A program made the translations under genes and the position numbers. From positions 1 through 64,000 of the forward strand of contig JAQWLJ010000049.1 in assembly GCA_029247365.1 (NCBI GenBank): a stretch of DNA of 64,000 bases, read 5' to 3'. The stretch comes from Acidimicrobiales bacterium (GTDB taxonomy: Bacteria > Actinomycetota > Acidimicrobiia > Acidimicrobiales > Aldehydirespiratoraceae). Position 1 is the stretch's first letter, and the number at the start of each line of letters is the position of its first letter. Below are positions 51,951 through 60,736 of this stretch, one piece after another. The notes beneath the pieces are model-generated. The model did no database searches. It was not told the origin of the DNA and saw only the letters and a program-made list of their open reading frames with translations.

Positions 51951-54336
51951 TATCGCCCACCTCGCCGGTCCCGAACTGCTGGCTGCCGCCCGAGAGCGCC
52001 GCAACGCCGCCTTTGGGTCGGTCGTGACCTTTTCACCCAAGGTTTTCATCCCACTCACAATGCTCTGCCAGGACAAGTGCGGGTACTGCACATTCGCCCA
52101 ACCGCCAGCCCGCCTCGATGCGCCCTACCTCACGCCGGAGCAGGTCCTCGAACTCGCCGCAGCCGGTGCGAGCTCTGGGTGCCACGAGGCGCTCTTCACC
52201 CTCGGTGAGAATCCCGAGGCGCGGTATCCGGTCGCGCGCGACTGGCTCAACCGCCACGGCTACGACTCGACCGTCCACTACGTGGCTGCGATGGCCCAGC
52301 TTGTCCTCGACGAGACCGGACTTCTCCCCCATGCCAACACCGGAGCAATGGACCGTGGGCAACTCGCGATGCTGCGCGAAGTGGCACCGAGCCAGGGAAT
52401 GATGATCGAGTCGTTACGCAACGACCTCGAGTGTCATCGGGGAGCCCCCGACAAGATCCCCGCTCGGCGTCTCGCCACGCTGGAGTGGGCAGGCGAGCTG
52501 CAGATCCCCTACACCACTGGCATCCTCGTAGGTATCGGTGAGGAGCGGGACGATCGGATCGACGCGCTCGAGGCGATCGCTGCGAGCCACGAACGCCACG
52601 GCCACGTGCAGGAAGTCATCGTCCAGAATTTCCTTCCCAAGGAGGGCACCGCGATGCACAGGGCTGAGCCGTGCCAACGCGACGCGTACCTCGACGCGAT
52701 TGCTCTCGCTCGCCTTATTCTTCCCACAGACGTGCACGTGCAGGCGCCGCCGAACCTGTCGGACGATTTTGGCGATCTCCTCGAGGCTGGTGTCTCGGAC
52801 TGGGGCGGCGTCTCCCCCGTTACCGCTGACCACGTGAATCCCGAACGACCGTGGCCCGAGCTCGACCGGCTGCGCGAGGTTACCGAGGCAGCGGGGCACA
52901 CGCTGGCGCCCCGCCTCACGATTCATGCCCGCTATGCCTGCACTCCACAGCGCTGGCTCGACGAGCGGCTCCACTTCCCGGTGGCTGACCGGTCCGACTC
53001 GGACGGCTTCGCCCGCGACGACCCTGGTTCGGTTTGGCCCGAACGAACGATGGAACGGGCCAAGGTCGACGACGGTGCTGAATTTGAGCTCACCGGAACC
53101 ATCAGCTCACAGTGGTACGTGGGCGCCGGAGGTGACCCCAAGCGACTGATACCCGGTGAGGCCTTCGCTATCGGTCCCGTGGCCGAGGTGCTCGACGGTG
53201 TCCGGGCGGGCGAGGACGTCGGCTTCGATGAGATTGTCACCCTGTTCCGGGCCCGAGGCCGCGAGGTCGCTGCCGTTGCGCAGGTGGCCGACACACTGCG
53301 GCGCGAAATCGCCGGCGACACCGTCACCTGGGTCGCGAATCGGAACATCAATTACACGAACGTCTGCACGTTCAAGTGTCGCTTTTGCGGCTTCTCAAAG
53401 GGACCGCTCTCACTGAACCTTCGCGGTACGCCCTATCTGCTCTCCCTCGACGACATTGCCGAGCGGGTGGTCGGGGCGGCGGAGGCCGGCGCAACCGAGG
53501 TGTGCTTGCAGGGTGGCATTCATCCCGACTTCGACGGGGATTACTACATCGACGTTGCCCGGGCGGTGCATGAGGCGGTGCCCGGCATGCATATTCACGG
53601 CTTCACTGCGCTGGAGGTTGCCGAAGGCGCCAAGCGCAATGAGGAGTCGCTCTTCGACTACCTCACGCGCCTCAAGGATGCCGGCCAGGCAAGCCTGCCG
53701 GGTACGGCAGCCGAGATCCTCCATGACGATGTCAGAGCTACGCTCTGTCCTGACAAGATCAACAGCGACGAATGGCTCGAGGCACACCGAACGGCCCATG
53801 CAGTCGGTCTCGGCTCCAACGTCACGATCATGTTCGGTTCGATTGAGCGCCCCGAGCACTGGGCTCACCACATTCTGCGTACGCGTGCGCTGCAAGAGGA
53901 GACCGGAGGCTTCACCGAGTTCGTCGGTCTGCCATTCGTGCACATGGCGAGTCCGATCTACTTGCAGAGGAAGGCCCGTCGCGGTCCAACCTTCCGCGAA
54001 GTTGTGCTCATGCATGCTGTTGCCCGTATCGCCTACCGGGGCCGGATCGACAACATTCAGGGCTCGTGGGTCAAACTCGGCTTTAACTCCATCAGCCAAC
54101 TGCTCCAGGCCGGAGCGAACGACCTCGGCGGCACGCTGATGGACGAGAACATCTCCCGAGCCGCTGGCGCTGATCACGGCACCGAGGTGACAGTTGAGGA
54201 CTTCCGTCGGGTCGTAGAGCCACTTGGTCGCACGCTCGTGCAACGCACCACGCTCTATGGGCGCCCTGACCCCGCCGCGCTGCCGCTCAAGCCGAGTCGC
54301 CGTCCCCGCATCCAGATCCCGGTTGCCGGCGACTGA
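51943..54336 (+). CDS. fbiC: FO synthase FbiC (fused CofG-CofH)
   Basis: 797 residues with two radical-SAM domains: CQDKCGYC (Cys42, Cys46, Cys49) and CTFKCRFC (Cys475, Cys479, Cys482). Together they make the deazaflavin FO from tyrosine and the pyrimidine intermediate, the first step of coenzyme F420 synthesis. In actinobacteria the two halves are fused as here. The PPOX protein at 35 kb is a possible F420 user. Confidence 0.96.
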   Translation: MADIAHLAGPELLAAARERRNAAFGSVVTFSPKVFIPLTMLCQDKCGYCTFAQPPARLDAPYLTPEQVLELAAAGASSGCHEALFTLGENPEARYPVARDWLNRHGYDSTVHYVAAMAQLVLDETGLLPHANTGAMDRGQLAMLREVAPSQGMMIESLRNDLECHRGAPDKIPARRLATLEWAGELQIPYTTGILVGIGEERDDRIDALEAIAASHERHGHVQEVIVQNFLPKEGTAMHRAEPCQRDAYLDAIALARLILPTDVHVQAPPNLSDDFGDLLEAGVSDWGGVSPVTADHVNPERPWPELDRLREVTEAAGHTLAPRLTIHARYACTPQRWLDERLHFPVADRSDSDGFARDDPGSVWPERTMERAKVDDGAEFELTGTISSQWYVGAGGDPKRLIPGEAFAIGPVAEVLDGVRAGEDVGFDEIVTLFRARGREVAAVAQVADTLRREIAGDTVTWVANRNINYTNVCTFKCRFCGFSKGPLSLNLRGTPYLLSLDDIAERVVGAAEAGATEVCLQGGIHPDFDGDYYIDVARAVHEAVPGMHIHGFTALEVAEGAKRNEESLFDYLTRLKDAGQASLPGTAAEILHDDVRATLCPDKINSDEWLEAHRTAHAVGLGSNVTIMFGSIERPEHWAHHILRTRALQEETGGFTEFVGLPFVHMASPIYLQRKARRGPTFREVVLMHAVARIAYRGRIDNIQGSWVKLGFNSISQLLQAGANDLGGTLMDENISRAAGADHGTEVTVEDFRRVVEPLGRTLVQRTTLYGRPDPAALPLKPSRRPRIQIPVAGD

Positions 54337-54452
54337 AATCGCCGCGGCCCCTTCGTCCCCTGGTCTTGCGGGTCTGAAGGTGTGGATGGGTGACAACAAC
54401 AGATCAAGCCTCGATCTCGTGGTCCTCAAGGAGCTAGGCGACGCACTGCGGC

Positions 54453-54458
54453 TACCGT
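54453..54458 (+). promoter_or_regulatory. -10 box of the LOG-family gene
   Basis: TACCGT with a seven-base spacer to the GTG at 54466; leaderless spacing. Confidence 0.45.
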
Positions 54459-54465
54459 TCGCAGC

Positions 54466-55509
54466 GTGACCGACTTTCCCTCCCGCTACCGAACCGGCGA
54501 CGACGAACTCGACAGGGAGATCGCCGTACTCGCCGAGCGAGCCAACCCAGCTGACCGCGAACTTGTCTTCGAGATGGTTGTGACCGCGATGCGGCTGAGC
54601 CGGGAGAACGCTGACCGCGCCGGCCTCAAGCTCGTGACGGCTGCCATGAAGGAGCTGCGCTACAGCTTCGACGTCTTCGCCCCTTACAACCACGTCCACA
54701 AGTGCTCCATCTTCGGAAGCGCCCGAATCCGGTCAGGCGAGCCGGCGTACGAGTGCGCAAAGGAGTTCGCAGCGCAGATCGCCGCTCAGGATTGGATGGT
54801 CATCACCGGAGCCGGGCCCGGGATCATGGAGGCTGGCCACGAGGGGGCCGGTGCGGAGAAATCGTTTGGCGTCAACATCATGCTGCCGTTCGAGTCGGCC
54901 GCCAACGACGTGATTGTCGGTGACCCCAAGCTCATTAACTTCAGGTACTTCTTTACCCGCAAAGTCATGTTCATGAGGGAGTCCCATGCCTACGTGTTGC
55001 TCCCGGGAGGCTTCGGCACGATGGACGAGAGCTTCGAGTTGCTCACGCTCATCCAGACCGGCAAAACACCACCTGCCCCGGTCGTCCTGCTCGATCCGCC
55101 CGGCAGTTCGTACTGGGACCACTGGTACGACTTCGTCACTTCCGAACTCGGCGAGGCCGGGTTGATCGCCGCTGACGACATGCGCCTGGTGAAAGTCGCC
55201 CACACGGTGGAGGAAGCGGTCGAGGAGGTTTGTGCGTTCTACCGCAGCTATCACTCCATGCGCTTCGTTGGCGATCAGCTCGTCTTTCGCCTCACTCGCA
55301 GGGTCGACGACGACGAACTTGCGTCCCTGAACGAGGAGTTCGCGCCGATGATCGTTGCCGGGGGCATTGACCGGATCGAAGCCACGAGGGCCGAGGTTCG
55401 CGACGATGACCATATTGACCTGGCCCGAATCAGGTTCGAGTTCGACAAGCACAAATGGTCGATGCTTCGGATGCTGATCGATCGCCTGAACGAGGTGGCG
55501 GCCGACTAG
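54466..55509 (+). CDS. LOG-family protein (TIGR00730-like)
   Basis: 347 residues. The Rossmann core has SIFGSARIRSGEPAYE and VITGAGPGIMEAGHEGA, and PGGFGTMDESFE (about 180-191) is the family signature used in the nucleotide-binding loop. LOG proteins cleave cytokinin-type nucleotides to the free base and phosphoribose; larger bacterial relatives, like this one with an extra C-terminal region, often have unknown substrates. Starts at GTG with a leaderless-type -10. Confidence 0.85.
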   Translation: MTDFPSRYRTGDDELDREIAVLAERANPADRELVFEMVVTAMRLSRENADRAGLKLVTAAMKELRYSFDVFAPYNHVHKCSIFGSARIRSGEPAYECAKEFAAQIAAQDWMVITGAGPGIMEAGHEGAGAEKSFGVNIMLPFESAANDVIVGDPKLINFRYFFTRKVMFMRESHAYVLLPGGFGTMDESFELLTLIQTGKTPPAPVVLLDPPGSSYWDHWYDFVTSELGEAGLIAADDMRLVKVAHTVEEAVEEVCAFYRSYHSMRFVGDQLVFRLTRRVDDDELASLNEEFAPMIVAGGIDRIEATRAEVRDDDHIDLARIRFEFDKHKWSMLRMLIDRLNEVAAD

Positions 55510-55518
55510 TGGCCGGGG

Positions 55519-55722
55519 TTAGAAGTCGCTGTCATCGGGTTCGTCAAGAAGGTGGACCGCCTTCTCGACGGCCCGGCGGGCCCGAGTAAGGCGCTTCTCA
55601 TCGACCGGGTATTCGGTACCACCAGCGTCAATCGATTCGCGCAGCCGAGTGATCGCGAGATCAGCCAACTCCTCAGAGATTGACTCGAGTCGGCTCCGGA
55701 TCTCATCGAATTCACCTGCCAT
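55519..55722 (-). CDS. Small helical protein
   Basis: 67 residues from the ATG at 55722. It is acidic, with a helical N-terminal part (AGEFDEIRSRLESISEELAD) and a second helix (LTRARRAVEKAVHLL). No family recognised. The start is supported by TACGGT seven bases upstream. It is divergent from the Cys-rich gene and ends 10 bases after the LOG gene, convergent with it. Confidence 0.65.
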   Translation of the reverse strand: MAGEFDEIRSRLESISEELADLAITRLRESIDAGGTEYPVDEKRLTRARRAVEKAVHLLDEPDDSDF

Positions 55723-55729
55723 GACATGC

Positions 55730-55735
55730 ACCGTA
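55730..55735 (-). promoter_or_regulatory. -10 box of the 55722 gene
   Basis: TACGGT on the minus strand, seven bases before the ATG at 55722. It lies only 12 bases from the divergent -10 at 55748-55753. Confidence 0.4.
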
Positions 55736-55747
55736 CTGACCGCCTTG

Positions 55748-55753
55748 TACCGT
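55748..55753 (+). promoter_or_regulatory. -10 box of the Cys-rich gene
   Basis: TACCGT with an eight-base spacer to the ATG at 55762. The two divergent leaderless promoters overlap their upstream sides, so they probably compete for polymerase. Confidence 0.4.
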
Positions 55754-55761
55754 CCATCAGC

Positions 55762-56541
55762 ATGAGCAAGATCCCGGCCGACCTGCACGAGTGGGTCACC
55801 TTCGACGATGAGGACGGCGACACCTGGCAGTTCGATGTCACGTTCCTGACGTCGAACCATGGCTGCATCTACGGGAGGGGCTGCCCAGGTGTGTTCACCG
55901 AGCGTGCTCCCGAATACGAGCACGGTTGTTGCACCTACGGCGCCCATTTCGTCGACAAGGAAGACCGCGCCTCAATTCGGGCCCAGATCGCACGCCTGGA
56001 GCCAGGCGAGTGGGAGCTCGCCGAGCACGCCGACGAAATGGGCGGTCCAATCTACAAAAACGATGATGGCGAATGGATGACACACACCGTTGACGACGCC
56101 TGTATTTTTCTCAACCGGCCCGGCTTCGAGCACGGGGCCGGATGTGCGTTGCACCAAGCGGCCGTTCGGCGTGGTGAGCGGCCACTTGACTGGAAGCCCG
56201 ATGTGTGTTGGCAAGTGCCGATCCGGTTCGACGAGCACACCGACGACAACGGTCACACCACCTTCATTCTTCGCGAGTGGAAGCGCCGTGATTGGGGCGA
56301 GGGCGGACTGGAGTTCGCGTGGTGGTGCACTGATGATCCGCTGGCGTTCGGCGAGGACCGGCCGGTCTGGAAGACGTCCCGCGAGGAGATTGTCGAGCTG
56401 GTCGGCGAGGAGCCCTATCAACGGTTCGTTGACGTCATCACCGCCCGTCAAGAGGCGGCCGCTGGCACCGCCCGACCGGTCTTCCTTCCGCACCCGCAAG
56501 TGCGCCGGAAAGAGGAAGAGGATCGGGCCGTCGCCCGGTAG
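55762..56541 (+). CDS. Cys-rich protein of unknown function
   Basis: 259 residues. The Cys pattern is CIYGRGC ... GCC in the N-terminal third, a middle CIFLN ... GCALH, and single Cys residues in CWQV and WWCTD. The arrangement recalls the YkgJ/DUF3109-type metal-chelating proteins, but the match is not firm. Metal binding is inferred. The start is at MSKIPADLHEW, fixed by the -10 box at 55748-55753; the longer ATG at 55726 lies upstream of that box. Confidence 0.7.
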   Translation: MSKIPADLHEWVTFDDEDGDTWQFDVTFLTSNHGCIYGRGCPGVFTERAPEYEHGCCTYGAHFVDKEDRASIRAQIARLEPGEWELAEHADEMGGPIYKNDDGEWMTHTVDDACIFLNRPGFEHGAGCALHQAAVRRGERPLDWKPDVCWQVPIRFDEHTDDNGHTTFILREWKRRDWGEGGLEFAWWCTDDPLAFGEDRPVWKTSREEIVELVGEEPYQRFVDVITARQEAAAGTARPVFLPHPQVRRKEEEDRAVAR

Positions 56542-56997
56542 CTCTGGTCGTTGCTCCTCGAACAGGTCGAACGAGTCGAATGGAGCCCTTCGCAAGGCGC
56601 GACGCAGGCATAGCAGGGGCGATGATCCCCCGTTCTCCGGTCAGCGCAGGCTCGTTGCGGCAGTTGGGTCGAGTCCGCCAGACCTCCTTCGCGACGCGCC
56701 GTTCCGGCACGATGACGGCGGCCTCGACACAGCCGGCGCAGAACGACACGAGGAGCTCGCCGGGCGATGACCTTGCTGTTCTTGGCGGGGCGCGACATCT
56801 CGAGCAGCGACATGTCGCGCTGAGGGCGACCGGGTCCTGACTCAGTGGGCGGATCGACGTCACGTCACACCCGGTATCAGTGTTGCGGGGAGAAGGACAA
56901 TGGTCACGTTGGTGTTCCCTACCGACTGCGGTGGATTCGTCACGTGAATCCTCCGAAGGTACCTGACGCGGCGCCGCCGGTGAAGTAGGAAGGCGAC
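56542..56997. other. Intergenic region before the ClC gene
   Basis: 456 bases without a gene I can support. It holds a nine-base inverted repeat (56790-56798 with 56812-56820) that includes a 12-bp palindrome (56809-56820 region), and a GGAAGG ribosome-binding site just before the ClC GTG. Minus-strand frames with several Cys residues were considered and rejected. Confidence 0.4.
56790..56820. repeat. Inverted repeat with nested palindrome
   Basis: Nine-base arms (56790-56798 and 56812-56820) separated by 13 bases; the right arm is part of a self-complementary 12-mer. It may be an operator or terminator; no T tract is present. Confidence 0.5.
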
Positions 56998-58671
56998 GTG
57001 AAACGGTCCACAACGCCGCTGGTTCAGGGCACCGACGTTCGCATCTTGGCGGCATCGGTCCTGACCGGCGTCCTCGTCGCCATCATCGTTGCGATTTTCG
57101 ATGCGGTGACCGTGGAGGTCGTTTACCACTGGCTCCTTGAACAGGACCTCGCTACCCAGGCGGCAGCCCCGCTTGCCGGGGCAGTGCTGGCGTTCATGAT
57201 CCTGCGCTGGCTGGCCTTTGGGACATCTGGTTCGACGTCGGATGAGTACGTGCGCGCGTTCCATGACCGAAACCCATCCATCCCGCTTCGCGAGGTTCCC
57301 GGCAAGCTCATGGCGGGCGTAGCAACCATCGGTCTTGGGGGCGCGGTTGGGTTGGAGGGTCCGTCAATTTACGCCGGCTCGGCGATGGGCCTCGGCGTGC
57401 ACTCTCGACTCGGGTCGTGGCTGCAGCGCGATGAGGCCCGACTCCTGCTGACAGCGGGCGCCGCTGCCGGCGTGGCGGCTGTCTTCAAGGCCCCTGCGAC
57501 AGGTGTGATGTTTGCGATGGAGGCGCCGTACCGCGATGACGTCACACCGCAGGCGCTGTTGCCGTCCTTGCTTGCTGCGGCATCTAGCTACGCCACGTTT
57601 GTCGCTCTCGTCGGCACCGAGCCCGTGATTCCGCTCCTCGAAGAGGACTCGGCATCATTCCTGAGCGTGCAGGCGGTCGATTTGCTGGGAGCCCTGTTGT
57701 TGGGCATCGGCGCCGGGTTCGGCGGTCGTGGGTTCGCCTGGTTGGTCCGTCGTGCCAAAGGGCTTGGCAAGGAGTTGCCGATCGGCCAACGCCTCATCAT
57801 CGGCGGTACCTCGCTCGCGTTGCTTGCCGTCATCTCCGACGAGGCCTTCGGTGCCCCGCTCACGCTCGGACCGGGTACCGATGCCATGTCATGGGTGGTT
57901 TCAGACCGAACACTGCAGCTGATTGCGCTGCTGTTCCTGTTCCGGATTGCGGCAACATGCGCAACACTTCTGGCCGGTGGGGTCGGCGGTCTGTTCATCC
58001 CGCTCGCCACACTCGGTGTCGTGATGGGTGAATTCGTTGGCTCCGCGCTGGGCGAGGACGAGACGACCCTCTACCCGATCTTGGGCCTGGCGGCCTTTCT
58101 GGGGGCCGGCTACCGGGCCCCGATTGCGGCGGTGATGTTTGTCGCCGAGTCGACCGGTGGCGTGGGCTCGTTTGTGGTGCCTGCTCTCGTGGCCGCCGCC
58201 GTGAGCCAGATCGTGGCTGGTCCATCGTCGGTCGCGGATTATCAGCGCGAGCATCGGCTCGGGCATCTCGAGCGGCGGTTCACATTGCCGCTCTCCTCGA
58301 TTCTCAGTACCGATGGACTGACCGTGCCCCCGGATGCAACCGTCAGCGAGTTCGTATATTTCCATGTCCTCGCCCGGCGCGAGAAAGTCGTACCGGTCGT
58401 CGATGGAGGGACCTACCTTGGGTTGGCTCGCCTCGACGATATCAGCGGCCTCGATCGCGAGGACTGGGAGCGCACCACGGTCAGCGAGGTGATGGCCACC
58501 GACCTGCCGAGTGCGCGGCCGTCGTGGACGTTGCGTGATGCGATCGCGGCCATGGAGGCAACAGGTACCGACATCCTCGCCGTTTGTGATGGCGATGGAA
58601 CATTCGTCGGCGTCGTCGACGCGGACGACATCGTGAAACTGGACGAGATTCTTGACGAAACCGGGGCGTAA
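56998..58671 (+). CDS. ClC-type chloride channel/transporter with CBS domains
   Basis: 557 residues from a GTG. The membrane part has GLEGPSIYAG with the gating Glu120, and LAGGVGGLFIPLATLG as the anion-filter region. Residues ~435-550 are a CBS pair (VVPVVDGGTYLGLARLDDI, LAVCDGDGTFVGVVDADDI), as seen in channels regulated by nucleotides. The gating Glu and filter motifs suggest H+/Cl- exchange or fluoride-type transport is not excluded. Stand-alone gene. Confidence 0.9.
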   Translation: MKRSTTPLVQGTDVRILAASVLTGVLVAIIVAIFDAVTVEVVYHWLLEQDLATQAAAPLAGAVLAFMILRWLAFGTSGSTSDEYVRAFHDRNPSIPLREVPGKLMAGVATIGLGGAVGLEGPSIYAGSAMGLGVHSRLGSWLQRDEARLLLTAGAAAGVAAVFKAPATGVMFAMEAPYRDDVTPQALLPSLLAAASSYATFVALVGTEPVIPLLEEDSASFLSVQAVDLLGALLLGIGAGFGGRGFAWLVRRAKGLGKELPIGQRLIIGGTSLALLAVISDEAFGAPLTLGPGTDAMSWVVSDRTLQLIALLFLFRIAATCATLLAGGVGGLFIPLATLGVVMGEFVGSALGEDETTLYPILGLAAFLGAGYRAPIAAVMFVAESTGGVGSFVVPALVAAAVSQIVAGPSSVADYQREHRLGHLERRFTLPLSSILSTDGLTVPPDATVSEFVYFHVLARREKVVPVVDGGTYLGLARLDDISGLDREDWERTTVSEVMATDLPSARPSWTLRDAIAAMEATGTDILAVCDGDGTFVGVVDADDIVKLDEILDETGA

Positions 58672-58691
58672 GCCTCTGGGAAAGAAGATCC

Positions 58692-58859
58692 TTAGTCCTC
58701 GTCTGCTGCTTCGAATTCCTCGGCCCATGCAGCGTGCTCGGGCTTGACGTCGCGTGCGTCATCGTCAGAGAAACCCTCGAGCAGCGACTCGAAATCGCCG
58801 TCGTGCGAGCGCTTCAGCTCACGCGCTTCCTCATAACGCCGGTGTCGACCTTTCTTCAC
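58692..58859 (-). CDS. Small basic-acidic protein, 55 residues
   Basis: A GTG start at 58859 follows GGGAGA by seven bases. The protein begins KKGRHRRYEEARELKRS and ends acidic (EEFEAADED). It uses codons like its neighbours and has no family I recognise. It lies on the same strand as rnd, about 90 bases downstream of its stop, and is too short for the usual length cut-offs. Confidence 0.6.
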   Translation of the reverse strand: MKKGRHRRYEEARELKRSHDGDFESLLEGFSDDDARDVKPEHAAWAEEFEAADED

Positions 58860-58951
58860 CGTTGTTTCTCCCGATCGCGGACTTCAAGACCCTCCACTCT
58901 AGCGCATGATTATGGTTCGGCACACGCATCCGCAGGCCTCTCAGCGCAACC

Positions 58952-60112
58952 TCAGGTGACGGGACGGTGACTGCGCTCTTCGAGCACGACTGCGCTCTTG
59001 TCGAAGGCCAACGCCGCGTCGCCAGAGATCAGGCGGGTAATCGGCTCACCGGCTATTTGGGCCCGCCACCCAGTAGCGAGTCGGGCATCGTCATCGCCTC
59101 GCACGAGGGCTTCGATATCGGCCCGGGTGGCCAGCAGGGTCGGGTCCATTTGCTGATCGCGGGCCACCTGGTTCACCCACGCCGCTACGAGCGCCACCGC
59201 CGGGCGGAGATCGCGGTTGTCGTCCTGGCGCTTCTCGGGCCTCGGCGGCCGCCAGTTCGCCTCGGCTCCCTCGGCAACTGCGGCCAGGATCTTCTCCCCC
59301 AAAGAACCCCGAGCCGCGCCCTTGTCCACCCCACGGACCTTCTCAAGCTGCTCAACCGATGTTGGCGCAGCTTGGGAGACCGAAACGATGGCGATATCAG
59401 ACATAACGAATCGCACGGGCTGGTCGATCTCCGCGGCCCGCCGCTCCCGCCATGCAGCAACCGCGCGGGCGATGCTCAACGCACTCCCCTTGAGGTGGCG
59501 CGCCTCCTTGATCTTGCGCCACGCCTCGAGTGGTTCGCGAGGCCCTCGATCGCGTGTACGCATGATCTCGCACTCTTTGGCGACCCATTCGACCCGACCG
59601 AGGTGCTCGAGCTGCCCCGTAAGTGAATCGTGGATCTCCAGAAGCCTCGCTACATCAGCGGCTGCATAGTCGAGCTGTGCGTCTTTCAGCGGCCGCTCCA
59701 GCCAGTCGGTGAGCCGGTTGGACTTTGGCAGCTGGACCCCGAGCTCTCGTTCGTGCAGTGATGCAAGAGACGGTGTCGACATGCCCAAGAAGCCAGCCGC
59801 TATTTGCGTGTCGAAAAGGTGCTCTGGTACGGCACCACACGCTAACTCAAGCACCTCGAGGTCCTGCGACGCGGCGTGGAGTACTGCGAGTGTGTCTTGC
59901 TCCATCAGCGAGCGCATCGACGAGAGGTCGACCTCGAGAGGATCGATAAGAACGAGCTCACCGGGCCACGCGATCTGGATGAGGGCCACCTTGGGCCAGT
60001 AGGTGCGTTCGCGGTGAAACTCGGTGTCGAGCGCGTAGCGGGGTTGGTCTGCGAGCTGATCGAGCACCGACGCAAGTTCGACGTCGGTCGCAATGAATCG
60101 GTGGTCGCGCAT
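58952..60112 (-). CDS. rnd: Ribonuclease D
   Basis: 386 residues. The DEDDy exonuclease domain has Asp29 and Glu31 in ALDTEFHRE, HAASQDLEVL as Exo II and LDYAAADVARLLEIH with the Exo III Tyr/Asp; an HRDC-type C-terminal part follows. It trims 3' ends of tRNA and other small RNAs. The start is supported by TACCCT six bases upstream (60119-60124). Confidence 0.92.
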   Translation of the reverse strand: MRDHRFIATDVELASVLDQLADQPRYALDTEFHRERTYWPKVALIQIAWPGELVLIDPLEVDLSSMRSLMEQDTLAVLHAASQDLEVLELACGAVPEHLFDTQIAAGFLGMSTPSLASLHERELGVQLPKSNRLTDWLERPLKDAQLDYAAADVARLLEIHDSLTGQLEHLGRVEWVAKECEIMRTRDRGPREPLEAWRKIKEARHLKGSALSIARAVAAWRERRAAEIDQPVRFVMSDIAIVSVSQAAPTSVEQLEKVRGVDKGAARGSLGEKILAAVAEGAEANWRPPRPEKRQDDNRDLRPAVALVAAWVNQVARDQQMDPTLLATRADIEALVRGDDDARLATGWRAQIAGEPITRLISGDAALAFDKSAVVLEERSHRPVT

Positions 60113-60118
60113 CGGGTC

Positions 60119-60124
60119 AGGGTA
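60119..60124 (-). promoter_or_regulatory. -10 box of rnd
   Basis: TACCCT on the minus strand with a six-base spacer to the ATG at 60112. Confidence 0.45.
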
Positions 60125-60154
60125 GCGAGCGTCGTGAGTGGCTTTGCTGATGCG

Positions 60155-60736
60155 TCATGTCCCGAGCTTGTCGGGTAGGTCGGCGGGCGTGTCGGCGTCG
60201 GCGTATGAGGTCGCTCGCCAGCCGACAACGTCGATCCGACGCACGGCAAGACTGTCGACGGCGTTGCGAGGCGCACGAATGCCCTCGGTAAAGGACGCCT
60301 CAAGGGCTGCTCTCGCGCGCTGTGACCACACCGCGTGAATCCACTGCGGCTGGTCGTTGACCACGGGGACAACGACATCATCGCTTCCGAGTTCGGACAC
60401 AAGCGTTCGGATCTCGGTGCTCGACGGAGCGATGAGGTCGCATGACACGACGGCGACGGCCTCAGCTCCGCTGCAGACCTGAAGTGCGGTGACGATCCCC
60501 CCGAGTGGTCCTTCACCCGGGAAGCGATCGGGTTCCGAGCGAAGTAGGAGCGATTCGATGCGGCCGGAATCTCCCCCGATCACAACGACCGGCTCGGCCC
60601 CGGCCTCGGTGAGTGCGGCCGCAACACGGACGACCATCGGCCGACTGTCGATCTCGACGAAGGCCTTGGGGCGTCCCATCCGACGGCTCGCTCCGCCTGC
60701 CAGAACGGCCCCTGCCAGAATCACGAAGGAGGCCAC
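60155..60736 (-). CDS. MobA-like nucleotidyltransferase
   Basis: 193 residues. AVLAGGASRRMGRPKAFVEI (residues 10-29 approx.) is the NTP-binding signature of the MobA/GlmU N-terminal family, and VSCDLIAPS the metal-binding Asp region. MobA adds GMP to molybdopterin; the C-terminal part is short and MobA versus MocA/other sugar-nucleotide enzymes is not certain. It overlaps the upstream DUF3151 gene by 16 bases. No other molybdenum-cofactor gene is nearby. Confidence 0.8.
   Translation of the reverse strand: MASFVILAGAVLAGGASRRMGRPKAFVEIDSRPMVVRVAAALTEAGAEPVVVIGGDSGRIESLLLRSEPDRFPGEGPLGGIVTALQVCSGAEAVAVVSCDLIAPSSTEIRTLVSELGSDDVVVPVVNDQPQWIHAVWSQRARAALEASFTEGIRAPRNAVDSLAVRRIDVVGWRATSYADADTPADLPDKLGT

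Noticed and set aside
54380-54469. Short ORF just before the LOG gene
   Set aside because: No ribosome-binding site, and the -10 box at 54453-54458 lies inside it; it is promoter DNA.
53410-54699. 429-residue minus-strand open frame inside fbiC
   Set aside because: Opposite to the second radical-SAM domain of FbiC, with no recognisable domain of its own.
56438-57055. Cys-containing minus-strand frame in the gap before the ClC gene
   Set aside because: Zinc-ribbon-like bits (CAGC) are seen, but no start with a ribosome-binding site and no continuous family match.
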